DNA of 64,000 nucleotides, taken from contig NZ_LYRP01000049.1 in assembly GCF_001655675.1 (NCBI RefSeq), positions 1 through 64,000 on the forward strand. Reading direction: 5' to 3'. Position 1 is the first letter of the stretch; every line of letters starts with the position of its first letter. The translations under genes and the position numbers were made by a program. Below the pieces are notes generated by a model, which did no database searches, was not told the origin of the DNA, and worked only from the letters and a program-made list of their open reading frames with translations. Positions 31,373 to 41,368 of the stretch are shown here, piece after piece. The DNA comes from Mangrovibacter phragmitis. Lineage in GTDB: Bacteria; Pseudomonadota; Gammaproteobacteria; Enterobacterales; Enterobacteriaceae.

Positions 31373-32467
31373 TCAGCCATTAAATATACCGGTTCCTGGC
31401 GCTGTTTTCAGCACCCAAACACGGCCATAATGGTTGAACCAACCAGCGCGATGTCCTGCAGCATCGCCAATCCCCTGATAAATATCGAAATGCTGGCCTT
31501 TAATAGCACCACCGACATCCAAAGCGACCATCACTCGCAACTCATACTGACCAGCGAATTTGCCGTTGTCATCCAGCACAGGCACTTCTGCCAGAATCGT
31601 GCTGCCCGCAGGCACAATGGAACTGTCTGAAGCCACAGAAGCCCGGCCAACCAAAGGTACCGCACTGGCACCTTTTACCGGAGCCAGTTTTTCAGGTTTA
31701 AAGAAAACAAAGGAAGGGTTCTGCTCAAGCAGTTCGCGCACTTCTGCTTCACTGTGTTGCTGACCCCATTCACGAATCGCCTGCATAGACATGTCTTCGC
31801 GCTTTACTTCACCCCGGTCGATTAATACCTTACCGATACTCACGTAGGGGTGACCATTTTTACCGCCATAACCAAAGAATGTCAGTGGTTCGCCATCACC
31901 AAAGTCAACATAACCACTTCCCTGGACATCCATAATAAAATTGTCCATCAGGGAGTTACTCCAGGCGAGTACATATTTATCACTCAGTGCACCCGCGTAT
32001 ATCTGAGCACGAGAAGGTAACCGGCCGCGTTTTGGCGGCATACGGTAAATGGGGTACTGGAAAGCGCCCTGGCGGGTATGGCGGGCCTGAATAACTGGTG
32101 TGTAATAACCAGTGAACTGCACGTTGCCATAATTATCCACACCCTGCATTTGCCAGGCGTCAATGCCAAACTGGCGTAGCGTTCGGGTATCTCCCCCTGA
32201 GCGTAACCAACGTTCTACCGCCTCATAGACGGCACTCTGAGAACCGTACAACCGGGGTGATGCCCCCTGAATAAGCCCCACCTGCTTTGCAAAATCACCG
32301 GCATTGATTGGCGCACCTACGGCATCTGGCTGGTTTACCAGTGAGAAAGGCTGAGTGAGTTCACCGTCTTTATATTGTTGACCACGATCCGTTGGTTTTG
32401 AGGAACAGGCCGCCAGCATGGTCGCCAGACAGCCTGCAATTAATACCTTCCCCCAATGAGATTTCAT
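31373..32467 (-). CDS. mltA: Membrane-bound lytic transglycosylase A
   Basis: Outer-membrane lipoprotein that cleaves peptidoglycan glycans to 1,6-anhydromuropeptides. 364 residues from ATG 32467 (AAGGGAAAATC upstream). Lipobox LAAC near residue 21 with SSKPTDRGQQY after it; MltA domain with FTGYYTPVIQARHTR; C-terminal 3D domain with the catalytic aspartate in VALDVGGAIKGQHFDIYQG. The frame continues upstream but only the chosen start gives a signal peptide. Confidence 0.96.
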   Translation of the reverse strand: MKSHWGKVLIAGCLATMLAACSSKPTDRGQQYKDGELTQPFSLVNQPDAVGAPINAGDFAKQVGLIQGASPRLYGSQSAVYEAVERWLRSGGDTRTLRQFGIDAWQMQGVDNYGNVQFTGYYTPVIQARHTRQGAFQYPIYRMPPKRGRLPSRAQIYAGALSDKYVLAWSNSLMDNFIMDVQGSGYVDFGDGEPLTFFGYGGKNGHPYVSIGKVLIDRGEVKREDMSMQAIREWGQQHSEAEVRELLEQNPSFVFFKPEKLAPVKGASAVPLVGRASVASDSSIVPAGSTILAEVPVLDDNGKFAGQYELRVMVALDVGGAIKGQHFDIYQGIGDAAGHRAGWFNHYGRVWVLKTAPGTGIFNG

Positions 32468-32632
32468 GATTTTCCCTTCGTTATAACTGCGTTCGCTTCG
32501 CGAAGATAACAAACCCTTGGCCTGAATAAAATCAGCGGGCTCGCGCCAGCCGGTGATATGTACAAAAACCCGGCATTTAGCTGAATATTTCACCGGCACT
32601 GGCACGAATCAGCATGTTGATTTAAAAAAAGG

Positions 32633-32667
32633 TTGCATCACAACATGATGAGTGTATAGTGCGCTTC
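32633..32667 (+). promoter_or_regulatory. tRNA operon promoter
   Basis: TTGCAT (32633-32638), a 16-bp spacer and TATAGT (32655-32660), followed by the GC-rich discriminator GCGC. Such discriminators are typical of stringently controlled stable RNA promoters. The first tRNA begins about 7 bp after the predicted start. Confidence 0.75.
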
Positions 32668-32673
32668 CACAGA

Positions 32674-32750
<77 letters not shown>

Positions 32751-32811
32751 ATTTTGCAAAATAAGCGTTATATGCTGTTTGCAAAATAAAAAAGTGAAGA
32801 AGAAAGACGGA

Positions 32812-32888
<77 letters not shown>

Positions 32889-32895
32889 ATAAATT

Positions 32896-32918
32896 AACAC
32901 CCTGACGGGTGTTTTTTT
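32896..32918 (+). terminator. tRNA operon terminator
   Basis: ACACCC and GGGTGT pair around TGAC and are followed by a run of T residues, 8 bp after the second tRNA. Confidence 0.9.
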
Positions 32919-33070
32919 GTTTTTAGCGCCAGAGAAAACGTTTACAACACCTCGTTGCCTGAAACGCCTCCAGCAGCCATGTTCATAAGCAACTACCCGC
33001 TATTTTTTTACTGACTGCAGCAAAGAAGAACCGCCTGAGGTGCTCTTCTCTGCTGGTCTATACCCAGGGG

Positions 33071-34324
33071 TTAGCTGCGACGAGCCAGTGTGGAGCTGTC
33101 TGAGAAATAAGCCTGTATTCCGGAGAAAATAGACTCGGCCACTTCCTGCTGGAATTTAGCGGTTTTGAGCTTACGCTCTTCTTCCACATTACTGATGAAT
33201 GCGGTTTCCACCAGAATAGAGGGAATTTCAGGTGCTTTCAGAACAGCAAACCCCGCCTGATCCACACGGTTTTTATGCAGGCGGTTCACTCGCCCTAGTT
33301 TATTCAATACGTCTTTGCCAAACTTCAGGCTGTCTGTGATAGTTAACGACTGCACCATATCAAACATGGTGTGGTCCAGATAACGGTCACCACTTTTACT
33401 GACACCACCAATTAAGTCTGCAGCGTTCTGTGTCTGTGCCAGGTATTTCGCAGCGGTACTCGTCGCACCTTTCGTTGATAATGCGAACACGGACGAACCA
33501 CGGGCTTCACGGCTGGTAAATGCATCCGCGTGTATCGAGACAAACAAATCCGCCCGCTGTTTCTGTGCTTTCGCCACCCGAACTTTCAATGGAATAAAGA
33601 CATCTTCGTTGCGTGTCATGTAGGCCTTCATGTTGGCCTGCTTATCGATCAGTGACCGTAAACGGCGGGCAATCTGCAATACAACATCTTTTTCGCGTGT
33701 TTTATATTTCCCGATAGCCCCCGGGTCTTCGCCACCATGCCCGGGATCTATCATAATAATAATAGGTCGGTCACGACCGGCTTTACCTGGTTGTGGACCT
33801 TGCGGCTGCGCCGGCATTTTTTTATCTAAATCGCCATTGTTGTAATCTTCCAGCAATGCCAGCAACGGATCCTGTTCACTGGGAGCATTAACCGGGTAAA
33901 GATCCATAACCAGGCGTTCTTTGAATTCAGCAACAGGTGCCAGCGCAAACAAATGAGGGGTGACATTTTGTTTGAGTTCAAACACCAGGCGCACAGTGTG
34001 AGGGTCAAACTGGCCAACACGCGCGGAACGAATATAAGGATCATTGGCGCTGATAAGCTTACCCAGCCCTTTAAGAACCGAATTTAACTGTACGCCTTCT
34101 ATATCCAGAACAAGGCGGGATGGGTTACTTAAGGCAAACTGCTTGTACTGGAGCTGGTGATTGGATTCAACAGTAACGCGCGTATAGCTTGATGCAGGCC
34201 AGACACGAATCGCGATGATCTGGCTTGCGGCAGCAAAACTCAACGGGCTGACGCTCAGGAGCCACATCGCGCCTGCACCTTTAAGTAAATTTCGACGGCT
34301 AAACAATGAATGAGAATCTGACAT
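33071..34324 (-). CDS. amiC: N-acetylmuramoyl-L-alanine amidase AmiC
   Basis: Periplasmic zinc amidase that splits septal peptidoglycan during cell separation, activated by NlpD. 417 residues from ATG 34324 (AGGAGAAGC upstream), the E. coli length. Twin-arginine signal (SRRNLLKG, then [14 protein letters not shown]), AMIN domain about residues 35-150, amidase_3 catalytic domain with zinc ligands in [20 protein letters not shown] and the glutamate in [10 protein letters not shown]. Divergent from argA. Confidence 0.96.
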   Translation of the reverse strand: MSDSHSLFSRRNLLKGAGAMWLLSVSPLSFAAASQIIAIRVWPASSYTRVTVESNHQLQYKQFALSNPSRLVLDIEGVQLNSVLKGLGKLISANDPYIRSARVGQFDPHTVRLVFELKQNVTPHLFALAPVAEFKERLVMDLYPVNAPSEQDPLLALLEDYNNGDLDKKMPAQPQGPQPGKAGRDRPIIIMIDPGHGGEDPGAIGKYKTREKDVVLQIARRLRSLIDKQANMKAYMTRNEDVFIPLKVRVAKAQKQRADLFVSIHADAFTSREARGSSVFALSTKGATSTAAKYLAQTQNAADLIGGVSKSGDRYLDHTMFDMVQSLTITDSLKFGKDVLNKLGRVNRLHKNRVDQAGFAVLKAPEIPSILVETAFISNVEEERKLKTAKFQQEVAESIFSGIQAYFSDSSTLARRS

Positions 34325-34522
34325 GCTTCTCCTGAGCATTTTAAAACGCTGCGTTGTCAGGCCGGAAAATGTGCCACAACGGTAAATATTAAATCGAAAC
34401 TTTAACCAAAGGTTGTGCACCTGTCATCAATAAAAGGGTAAACAAACCTCAACAAATCAGGCCTTACCCCAAAGACCTGCTGTTTTACAGGGTTAAATTT
34501 GGGCTTGCACCCAGGCCCATAA

Positions 34523-34559
34523 AAGAATAAAAATACACTTATTTCGAATAATCATGCAT
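34523..34559. promoter_or_regulatory. Tandem ARG boxes (ArgR operator) of argA
   Basis: Two adjacent 18-bp imperfect palindromes, 34523-34540 and 34542-34559, resemble the ArgR consensus and are close to the E. coli argA operator (AGAATAAAAATACAC then TTTCGAATAATCATGCA). They end 13 bp before the argA start, so ArgR-arginine would block transcription. Confidence 0.8.
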
Positions 34560-34572
34560 TGAGGGTGTTGCC

Positions 34573-35904
34573 GTGGTAAAGGAGCGTAGAATCGAGTTGG
34601 TGCAGGGATTCCGCCATTCTGTCCCCTATATTAACGCACACAGAGGGAAAACCTTTGTCATCATGCTGGGTGGTGAAGCCATTGAGCATGAGAATTTCTC
34701 CAGTATTGTTAATGATATTGGTTTGCTGCACAGCCTGGGTATCCGCCTGGTTGTCGTATACGGTGCTCGCCCACAGATTGATGCAAACCTTGCCGAGCAC
34801 CATCACGAACCGGTTTACCATAAGAATACCCGAGTGACAGACAGCAAAACACTGGAGCTGGTGAAACAGGCTGCAGGCCTGTTGCAACTGGATATCACTG
34901 CCCGCCTGTCTATGAGCCTGAACAATACCCCATTGCAGGGCGCACATATTAATGTCGTTAGTGGTAACTTTATTATTGCCCAACCTCTGGGTGTGGACGA
35001 TGGTATTGATTATTGCCACAGCGGCCGTATTCGCCGAATTGATGAAGAAGCCATTCACCGCCAGTTGGATAGCGGCGCAATTGTATTAATGGGCCCGGTC
35101 GCTGTCTCCGTTACTGGTGAAAGCTTTAACCTGACATCAGAAGAAATCGCCACGCAACTGGCCATCAAACTCAAAGCAGAAAAAATGATTGGCTTTTGCT
35201 CATCGCAAGGTGTGACAGATGAAGACGGGAATATTATTTCTGAACTCTTCCCGAATGAAGCACAGCAACGCGTAGATGCGCTCGAAGCTGAAGGGGATTA
35301 TTATTCAGGTACTGTGCGTTTCCTGCGTGGGGCAGTAAAAGCCTGCCGCAGCGGGGTACGCCGCAGCCACCTGATAAGCTACCAGGAAGATGGTGCATTA
35401 CTGCAGGAGCTGTTCTCCCGCGATGGTATCGGTACTCAGATTGTAATGGAAAGTGCGGAACAAATTCGCCGTGCAACTATTAACGATATTGGTGGGATCC
35501 TTGAGTTGATTCACCCGCTGGAACAACAAGGTATTCTGGTACGCCGTTCTCGTGAACAGTTAGAAATGGAAATTGATAAATTCACCATTATTCAGCGAGA
35601 TAACCTGACAATAGCCTGCGCCGCACTCTATCCGTTCCCAGAAGAGAAAATTGGCGAGATGGCCTGTGTAGCCGTGCACCCTGACTACCGCAGTTCAGCC
35701 CGGGGAGAAATACTGTTGGAACGAATTGCCAGCCAGGCAAAACAAATAGGGCTGGATAAACTGTTTGTGCTGACAACCCGCAGTATTCACTGGTTCCAGG
35801 AACGCGGGTTTACACCTGTTGATATCGACTCATTACCCGAAAGCAAAAAGAAAATGTACAACTACCAACGGCGCTCTAAAGTGCTGATGGCCAGCCTTAC
35901 CTGA
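34573..35904 (+). CDS. argA: N-acetylglutamate synthase
   Basis: First committed enzyme of arginine synthesis: acetyl-CoA plus glutamate to N-acetylglutamate; feedback-inhibited by arginine. 443 residues, GTG start at 34573 as in E. coli. N-terminal amino-acid kinase-like domain ([26 protein letters not shown]) and C-terminal GNAT domain ([21 protein letters not shown]). Upstream lie two ARG boxes. Confidence 0.97.
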   Translation: MVKERRIELVQGFRHSVPYINAHRGKTFVIMLGGEAIEHENFSSIVNDIGLLHSLGIRLVVVYGARPQIDANLAEHHHEPVYHKNTRVTDSKTLELVKQAAGLLQLDITARLSMSLNNTPLQGAHINVVSGNFIIAQPLGVDDGIDYCHSGRIRRIDEEAIHRQLDSGAIVLMGPVAVSVTGESFNLTSEEIATQLAIKLKAEKMIGFCSSQGVTDEDGNIISELFPNEAQQRVDALEAEGDYYSGTVRFLRGAVKACRSGVRRSHLISYQEDGALLQELFSRDGIGTQIVMESAEQIRRATINDIGGILELIHPLEQQGILVRRSREQLEMEIDKFTIIQRDNLTIACAALYPFPEEKIGEMACVAVHPDYRSSARGEILLERIASQAKQIGLDKLFVLTTRSIHWFQERGFTPVDIDSLPESKKKMYNYQRRSKVLMASLT

Positions 35905-35922
35905 CCAGTTTATCGCTTTGCT

Positions 35923-35953
35923 TACCGGTGGCGCGCCTGCCACCGGTATTGTT
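35923..35953. terminator. Terminator between convergent argA and recD
   Basis: TACCGGTGGC (35923-35932) pairs with GCCACCGGTA (35939-35948) around a six-base loop, then TTGTTT. It serves argA and possibly recD from the other side. Confidence 0.75.
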
Positions 35954-35966
35954 TCCGTTTCCCGTA

Positions 35967-37814
35967 CTAACCCGCCTGAAAAGCTTCCGGCAAGCCACTG
36001 CGCCGTGCAGTGCGGTTTTTCACGGCCTGTAGCAAGACCGGCATATCGGCAAATACAGAAAGTTGTTTTTTTGCCCGGGTAACCGCGGTATAGACCAGCT
36101 CACGTGAAATCACCGGGTTCCAGCCTGGCGGCAAGATAAGTGCAGCATGGTCAAACTCTGACCCCTGAGATTTATGCACCGTCATGGCCCAGGCTGTTTC
36201 ATGGGGCGGTAAACGCCCGGGGAGTACAGACTTAAGTGAACCATCCGGCATAGAAAACCATACCCGCAAGCCCTGCGGAGTGTTCAGCGTAATACCAATG
36301 TCACCATTAAATAGCCCCAAACCGCTGTCATTACGATTGATCATGACCGGGCGACCATGATACCAGCGCGACTCCCGGGCCGGGCGCTGGAGCAGATTTT
36401 TGCTAAAAAACACCTGTTCGATTCGATTATTCAGGCCCGCCACACCAAATGGCCCTTCCCGTAACGCGCACAAAACCTGGCTGGCTGCAAATGCCAGCAA
36501 AATACTCTGTGGTTCATTGTCTTGTTTCAGGGCTGAAAGAAATGGCTGATGGGCAGTGACAATCTGTTCCAGCATGCTGGCATAATCTTCCGTCGTCGCC
36601 AGCGGGAATAACCCAATATCATTAAATCGCCCGTCAAATGCAGCCTTTACAGCCGCAACCTGATTACCATTCACCGCACGGGCAAGGAAACCGATACCAG
36701 AGTCTTTCCCAAAACGGTAGCTTTCCTGCAACAGGCAAATGGCATCACGCAAGGCATCCACCCCGCTGGCCTGCCCTGCAGGAACAGTGCACTGGCATAA
36801 CCGGGACAGTTCGAGGGCACGTTGTGGGCTGAACCCCTCGCCTACAAAATGGCAAATATCCCCGAGTACCGCGCCCGCCTCAACTGAAGCGAGCTGGTCG
36901 CGGTCACCCAGAAAAATAACCCGCGCATGTGCCGGTAAAGCAGCCAGTAACCGGGACATCATAGGCAAATCGACCATGGATGCTTCATCAACCACCAACA
37001 CATCAAGGTGCAGTGGGTTGCCCTGGTGATAACGGACAGCCTGGCTCCCCGGCACAGCTCCCAATAAACGGTGCAGTGTACTGGCTTCATCGGGCAATGC
37101 CATCTTCAACGATTCATCCATATCCAGGCGCCGTAACGCAGCCCCCAAAGACTCGGTAAGACGCGCCGCAGCCTTACCTGTTGGCGCAGCCAGCCGAATG
37201 CGCGGCAAGGGTGGCCCGGAAAGTTGTACCAGTGCTGCCAGCAGCTTTGCCACTGTGGTTGTTTTCCCGGTTCCCGGCCCACCTGATATCACCGCAATGC
37301 GCCGGGTAAGGGCAACAGCCGCAGCCACTTTTTGCCAGTCTGGCCCAGACGGGTTTTCCGGGAATAAGGTATTCAGCACGCCGGCAAGAAGAACCTCATC
37401 GACAGTCAGGGGCTGATTAGTATCACGGAAAAACTGCGCCACACGCTGCTCATTACGCCACAGACGGTCAAGATATAAACGCCCTGCTGACAGTTTTATG
37501 GGGGTGGCATCATCTTCATTACTGACTGCGTCGCTGTGTAACAGTTTTTCCTGCCAGTCTTCAACCGGGCCAACGCAGGCAAACAACGGTTCACCAATTA
37601 AACTAACCGCTGGCCCGGAAAAACTCCGTTCCGGGCTAAGGCTGTCGAGTGGTACACAAACGTGCCCTTCCCCGGTATCACGGCTCAGAATGGCGGCAGC
37701 CAACATAACTGCCGGGTCACCCGCAGCAACCATTTGAGCAAACTGGACATCGAGATAACGAAAGTGCCCCTCAGCAGTTGCCTGCTCTAATAACGCCAGC
37801 AAGGGTGCCGTCAT
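35967..37814 (-). CDS. recD: Exonuclease V subunit RecD
   Basis: 5'-3' helicase subunit of RecBCD. 615 residues (608 in E. coli). Superfamily 1B motor with Walker [44 protein letters not shown] and the C-terminal [15 protein letters not shown] / [11 protein letters not shown]. Its ATG overlaps the recB stop by 4 bp. Last gene of recC-ptrA-recB-recD. Confidence 0.97.
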   Translation of the reverse strand: MTAPLLALLEQATAEGHFRYLDVQFAQMVAAGDPAVMLAAAILSRDTGEGHVCVPLDSLSPERSFSGPAVSLIGEPLFACVGPVEDWQEKLLHSDAVSNEDDATPIKLSAGRLYLDRLWRNEQRVAQFFRDTNQPLTVDEVLLAGVLNTLFPENPSGPDWQKVAAAVALTRRIAVISGGPGTGKTTTVAKLLAALVQLSGPPLPRIRLAAPTGKAAARLTESLGAALRRLDMDESLKMALPDEASTLHRLLGAVPGSQAVRYHQGNPLHLDVLVVDEASMVDLPMMSRLLAALPAHARVIFLGDRDQLASVEAGAVLGDICHFVGEGFSPQRALELSRLCQCTVPAGQASGVDALRDAICLLQESYRFGKDSGIGFLARAVNGNQVAAVKAAFDGRFNDIGLFPLATTEDYASMLEQIVTAHQPFLSALKQDNEPQSILLAFAASQVLCALREGPFGVAGLNNRIEQVFFSKNLLQRPARESRWYHGRPVMINRNDSGLGLFNGDIGITLNTPQGLRVWFSMPDGSLKSVLPGRLPPHETAWAMTVHKSQGSEFDHAALILPPGWNPVISRELVYTAVTRAKKQLSVFADMPVLLQAVKNRTARRSGLPEAFQAG

Positions 37815-40800
37815 TTAACAACCTCCACGCTCTGCCCGGCAAACAATGTATCCATTGCAGATACTAGTTGTTCATCTGGCCTGGTGGTAAAAATGCCATT
37901 TCCAGGCAAACCGGGTTCAACACCACGCAGAAAGAGGTAAATAACCCCACCAAAATGGTGCTGATATTCGTAATCAGGCATCCGGTGGCGCAGGTAACGA
38001 TGCAGAGCCAGCGTATACAACTGGTACTGGAGATCATAGCGATGTTCACACATCGCCTGGGCCATAGCTTCAGGGGTGTATGCCTCGCTGGTACTGCCTA
38101 ACCAGTTGGACTTGTAGTCCAGCAAATAATAGCGGCCCTGCCAGCGGAATGTCAGGTCAATAAAGCCCTTCAGCATGCCGCGCACCTGCTGAAAATCCAG
38201 GGCCGGAGAACGTGCCGACAGAGGATCATACTGGCGAATCAACGCATCAAGTTCATCGGGGGCCAGAAGCGTATCAACAGGCAGGTAGAATTCCATTTCA
38301 ACCCGTTTATCTTGCGCAGATAACACATTCAGGCTTAACCCCTCTTCCGTCAGTGGCGCGCAAAGCAATGCATCAAGCCAGGGTAATAAAACTGGCAGCC
38401 ACTCAGCGCCATACCCTGCGGAAAGTAATTGCTGCTCCAGCCATTCGGCATCCACTGGCTGGGTGAAATCCAGTTGTTCAAACAGACTGTGAAGAAAAGT
38501 ACCAGGCACTGCCCCACGCGGGAACGTATGGATGGTAAGTGCTTGCTCACCAGAGGAAGAGACGGCCCCTATGGCGTCAATATCCAAACGGGGTAACAAA
38601 GCCTGCCCGGCCGATGAACCATGTTGCTGTAGCCCGGAATAGCTGGTCACACGCCAAAAATCAGTGAATGTTCTTGTTACCTCACGGGCAGCCAGATTCT
38701 CTGCCGATAATGCCGGGGGGGACCAGGGCGTTTCGTCGCTAAGGTCAATGTCTTTTAAGGCAATATCGCCCCGGCATAACTGCTCCAGGGACTGCCTGAG
38801 CTCCCCAGCGTCACAAGGTTGCGCCTGCTGAATCAGACGCCCCGGCGCACTCAGATGGAAATCAGATGCGCCTTTTTTGGCCCTGTTGCCTCGGAAAAGG
38901 GGACCAATTCCCAGACTGCAGTGCCATATAGCCCGGGTGACCGCAACATAGAGCAGACGCAAATCTTCGGCCAGCCGTTCAGCTTCTGCCAGCTCAAGGC
39001 TGGTTTTTTCATTATGTAAATCTAATATCGCTTCGAATGTCTGGCGGTCGTGATATAGCCCTTCGGCCTGCGCGCGGTAATTGGCAATAAATGGCAACCA
39101 CACCAGCGAGTACTCAAGCCCTTTTGACTTATGAATTGTCACAATCTGAACGAGGTGTCTGTCACTTTCCAGGCGGAGTTGCTGGCTGCTGGCGTTGTCA
39201 TCCGGTTCGGCAATACGTTGCGATAACCAGCGCACCAGCGCATGCTCACTGTCCGCCGTAGCCGCCGCTTCCTGCAATAACTCACTGACATGCATAATAT
39301 CGGTCAGGCGGCGTTCACCGTCCTGGCTTGCGAGAATGTTTTCCGACAGATGTCTGTGAGCCAGTAAAGAGCGCAACATCGGCATCACCCCACGCTTAAA
39401 CCAGCACTGGCGGTAACCAACAAATTCATCAACCAGATTATCCCAGGCCGTTTCATTCTGAGATAACTGCTCAAGGGTTGCTGCATCCAGCCCCAACAGG
39501 CTGGTTGCCAGTGCGCTGCGCATGGCTGCTTCGTTTTCCGGGTTAAGCACTGCCTGCAGGACACGTAAAATATCCTGCGCCTCCTGGGTACTGAAAACGC
39601 TGTCGCGGTTAGAGAGATAGACAGACTGAATCCCCAATAAACTCAGCGCTTCTCGTATTAATGCTGCTTCCTGACGGCTGCGCACCAGTACCGTTATATC
39701 TGTGGCGGTGACCGGGCGCGTTTTCTCCTCACGTTCCAGTACAGCGTTACCAGCCGCACCAGCCACAAGCCAGTCACGAATCTGGCAAGCACACTGACGT
39801 GCCATGGTTTGCTGGTACTCCATCACCCCACAACCTTCGCCAGGCATTAACCAGACGGACATCGCCGGTTGAGTCTCCCCATTGAGCACAAAACGCACGC
39901 CCTGGTTACGCGGTGCGGCGTTGACCGGTAGAAAGGGGATCTGCTCAAACATGAACGGATTTTCAAGGTGGCTGAACAGCTGATTTACACTATTAACCAT
40001 CGCCGGAGATGAGCGCCAGTTAGTCTCCAACGTATAGTGAGCACTAACTTCCCCGCGAGCTTTCATATAGGTAAAAATATCCGCGCCACGAAACGCGTAG
40101 ATGGCCTGTTTCGGGTCGCCAATCAGTAACAGCGCTGTTTCAGCCTGCCCCAGCCAGATATGACGGAAAATACGGTATTGTTGTGGGTCTGTATCCTGAA
40201 ACTCATCAATCATTGCAACCGGGAAGCGCCCACGAATAGCCGCAGCCAGGTTGTCACCTTCCGGTTGTGCCAGTGCCTGGTCAAGGCGACTTAGCATATC
40301 GTCGAACCCCAGCTCACCCCGGTAACGCTTTTCCTGCGTAACAGTGTAACGAATGTCCGCAAGTGCACGGGCAATAACCAAATCGCGAATAGTCAGTGGC
40401 TGAGAAAGAAAAACATCAATAGCGGAAAACAGCGCGTGCTCAGGCGGATTACCTTCTGCTTTAGTACGTTCATAAAGAAAGGACTGTGAGAAGCGAGCCA
40501 GTGCCTCTGGAAAGGTATAGTTTTCTGTTGGGCTTGCCGCCCAGGTTTCAACAGCATCAAACCAGATCCCCTGGTTTTTACGGTTATATTTACGCCTGTC
40601 GATGGCGGAATTTTCAATGATATCGGGAATATCGCCAGAGGAGCCCCGCCACTGAGCTTTCAGAGTATCAATGGCATGAATAATCGTATCATGGCGTGCC
40701 TGAAGGGTTTCATCTTCGTTCACTGGTTGCTTCAGCACAGGCGCGTCGCCAGACAGGTAACGCCCAATCTCGCGCAGCAGCGCCTGAGGCCCTGGCCATA

Positions 40801-41368
40801 TTTCGCTGACCGCCTGAGCAACGGGTTTATTCAGCGGGTAACAGTAGCGCCGCCAAAAGTCAGCACAGGCTCTCTGGCGTAACTCTGTTTCATCTTCAAT
40901 CAGTTGTTGTTCAAACGGCATACCTGATTCGAATGCATTCAGGCTCAGCATCCGCTGACAAAAACCATGAATGGTGAAAATAGCGGCTTCATCCATCTGC
41001 CTTTCAGCAAGGAGTAATATTCGGGCGGCCTGTTTTTTGTCACTGATTTCAGCCAGCAATTGCTGGTATAGCGGGTTGTTACTGCTTTTCCGTACACAAG
41101 CGATACGCAACTCATGAATATTGCTGCGTATACGCCCACGTAACTCTTCTGTAGCGGCTTCAGTAAATGTCACCACCAGAATAGATTCCACAGGTAGTGG
41201 CCGCACAAAAGCCGCCTCGCCCCCCAGGCCCAACAACAGGCGCAAATAAAGAGCGGCGATGGTATAAGTTTTTCCGGTACCAGCTGACGCCTCAATTAAG
41301 CGTGCCCCTGCCAGGGGTAAACGCATTGGGTCAAGGGCAGTCGGATTATTATGATGCGCCGGCATCAC
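37811..41368 (-). CDS. recB: Exonuclease V subunit RecB
   Basis: 3'-5' helicase and nuclease subunit of RecBCD; loads RecA after Chi recognition. 1185 residues (1180 in E. coli). UvrD-type helicase: Walker [71 protein letters not shown]-terminal nuclease with the metal-binding [24 protein letters not shown] overlaps the ptrA stop by 4 bp. Confidence 0.97.
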   Translation of the reverse strand: MMPAHHNNPTALDPMRLPLAGARLIEASAGTGKTYTIAALYLRLLLGLGGEAAFVRPLPVESILVVTFTEAATEELRGRIRSNIHELRIACVRKSSNNPLYQQLLAEISDKKQAARILLLAERQMDEAAIFTIHGFCQRMLSLNAFESGMPFEQQLIEDETELRQRACADFWRRYCYPLNKPVAQAVSEIWPGPQALLREIGRYLSGDAPVLKQPVNEDETLQARHDTIIHAIDTLKAQWRGSSGDIPDIIENSAIDRRKYNRKNQGIWFDAVETWAASPTENYTFPEALARFSQSFLYERTKAEGNPPEHALFSAIDVFLSQPLTIRDLVIARALADIRYTVTQEKRYRGELGFDDMLSRLDQALAQPEGDNLAAAIRGRFPVAMIDEFQDTDPQQYRIFRHIWLGQAETALLLIGDPKQAIYAFRGADIFTYMKARGEVSAHYTLETNWRSSPAMVNSVNQLFSHLENPFMFEQIPFLPVNAAPRNQGVRFVLNGETQPAMSVWLMPGEGCGVMEYQQTMARQCACQIRDWLVAGAAGNAVLEREEKTRPVTATDITVLVRSRQEAALIREALSLLGIQSVYLSNRDSVFSTQEAQDILRVLQAVLNPENEAAMRSALATSLLGLDAATLEQLSQNETAWDNLVDEFVGYRQCWFKRGVMPMLRSLLAHRHLSENILASQDGERRLTDIMHVSELLQEAAATADSEHALVRWLSQRIAEPDDNASSQQLRLESDRHLVQIVTIHKSKGLEYSLVWLPFIANYRAQAEGLYHDRQTFEAILDLHNEKTSLELAEAERLAEDLRLLYVAVTRAIWHCSLGIGPLFRGNRAKKGASDFHLSAPGRLIQQAQPCDAGELRQSLEQLCRGDIALKDIDLSDETPWSPPALSAENLAAREVTRTFTDFWRVTSYSGLQQHGSSAGQALLPRLDIDAIGAVSSSGEQALTIHTFPRGAVPGTFLHSLFEQLDFTQPVDAEWLEQQLLSAGYGAEWLPVLLPWLDALLCAPLTEEGLSLNVLSAQDKRVEMEFYLPVDTLLAPDELDALIRQYDPLSARSPALDFQQVRGMLKGFIDLTFRWQGRYYLLDYKSNWLGSTSEAYTPEAMAQAMCEHRYDLQYQLYTLALHRYLRHRMPDYEYQHHFGGVIYLFLRGVEPGLPGNGIFTTRPDEQLVSAMDTLFAGQSVEVVK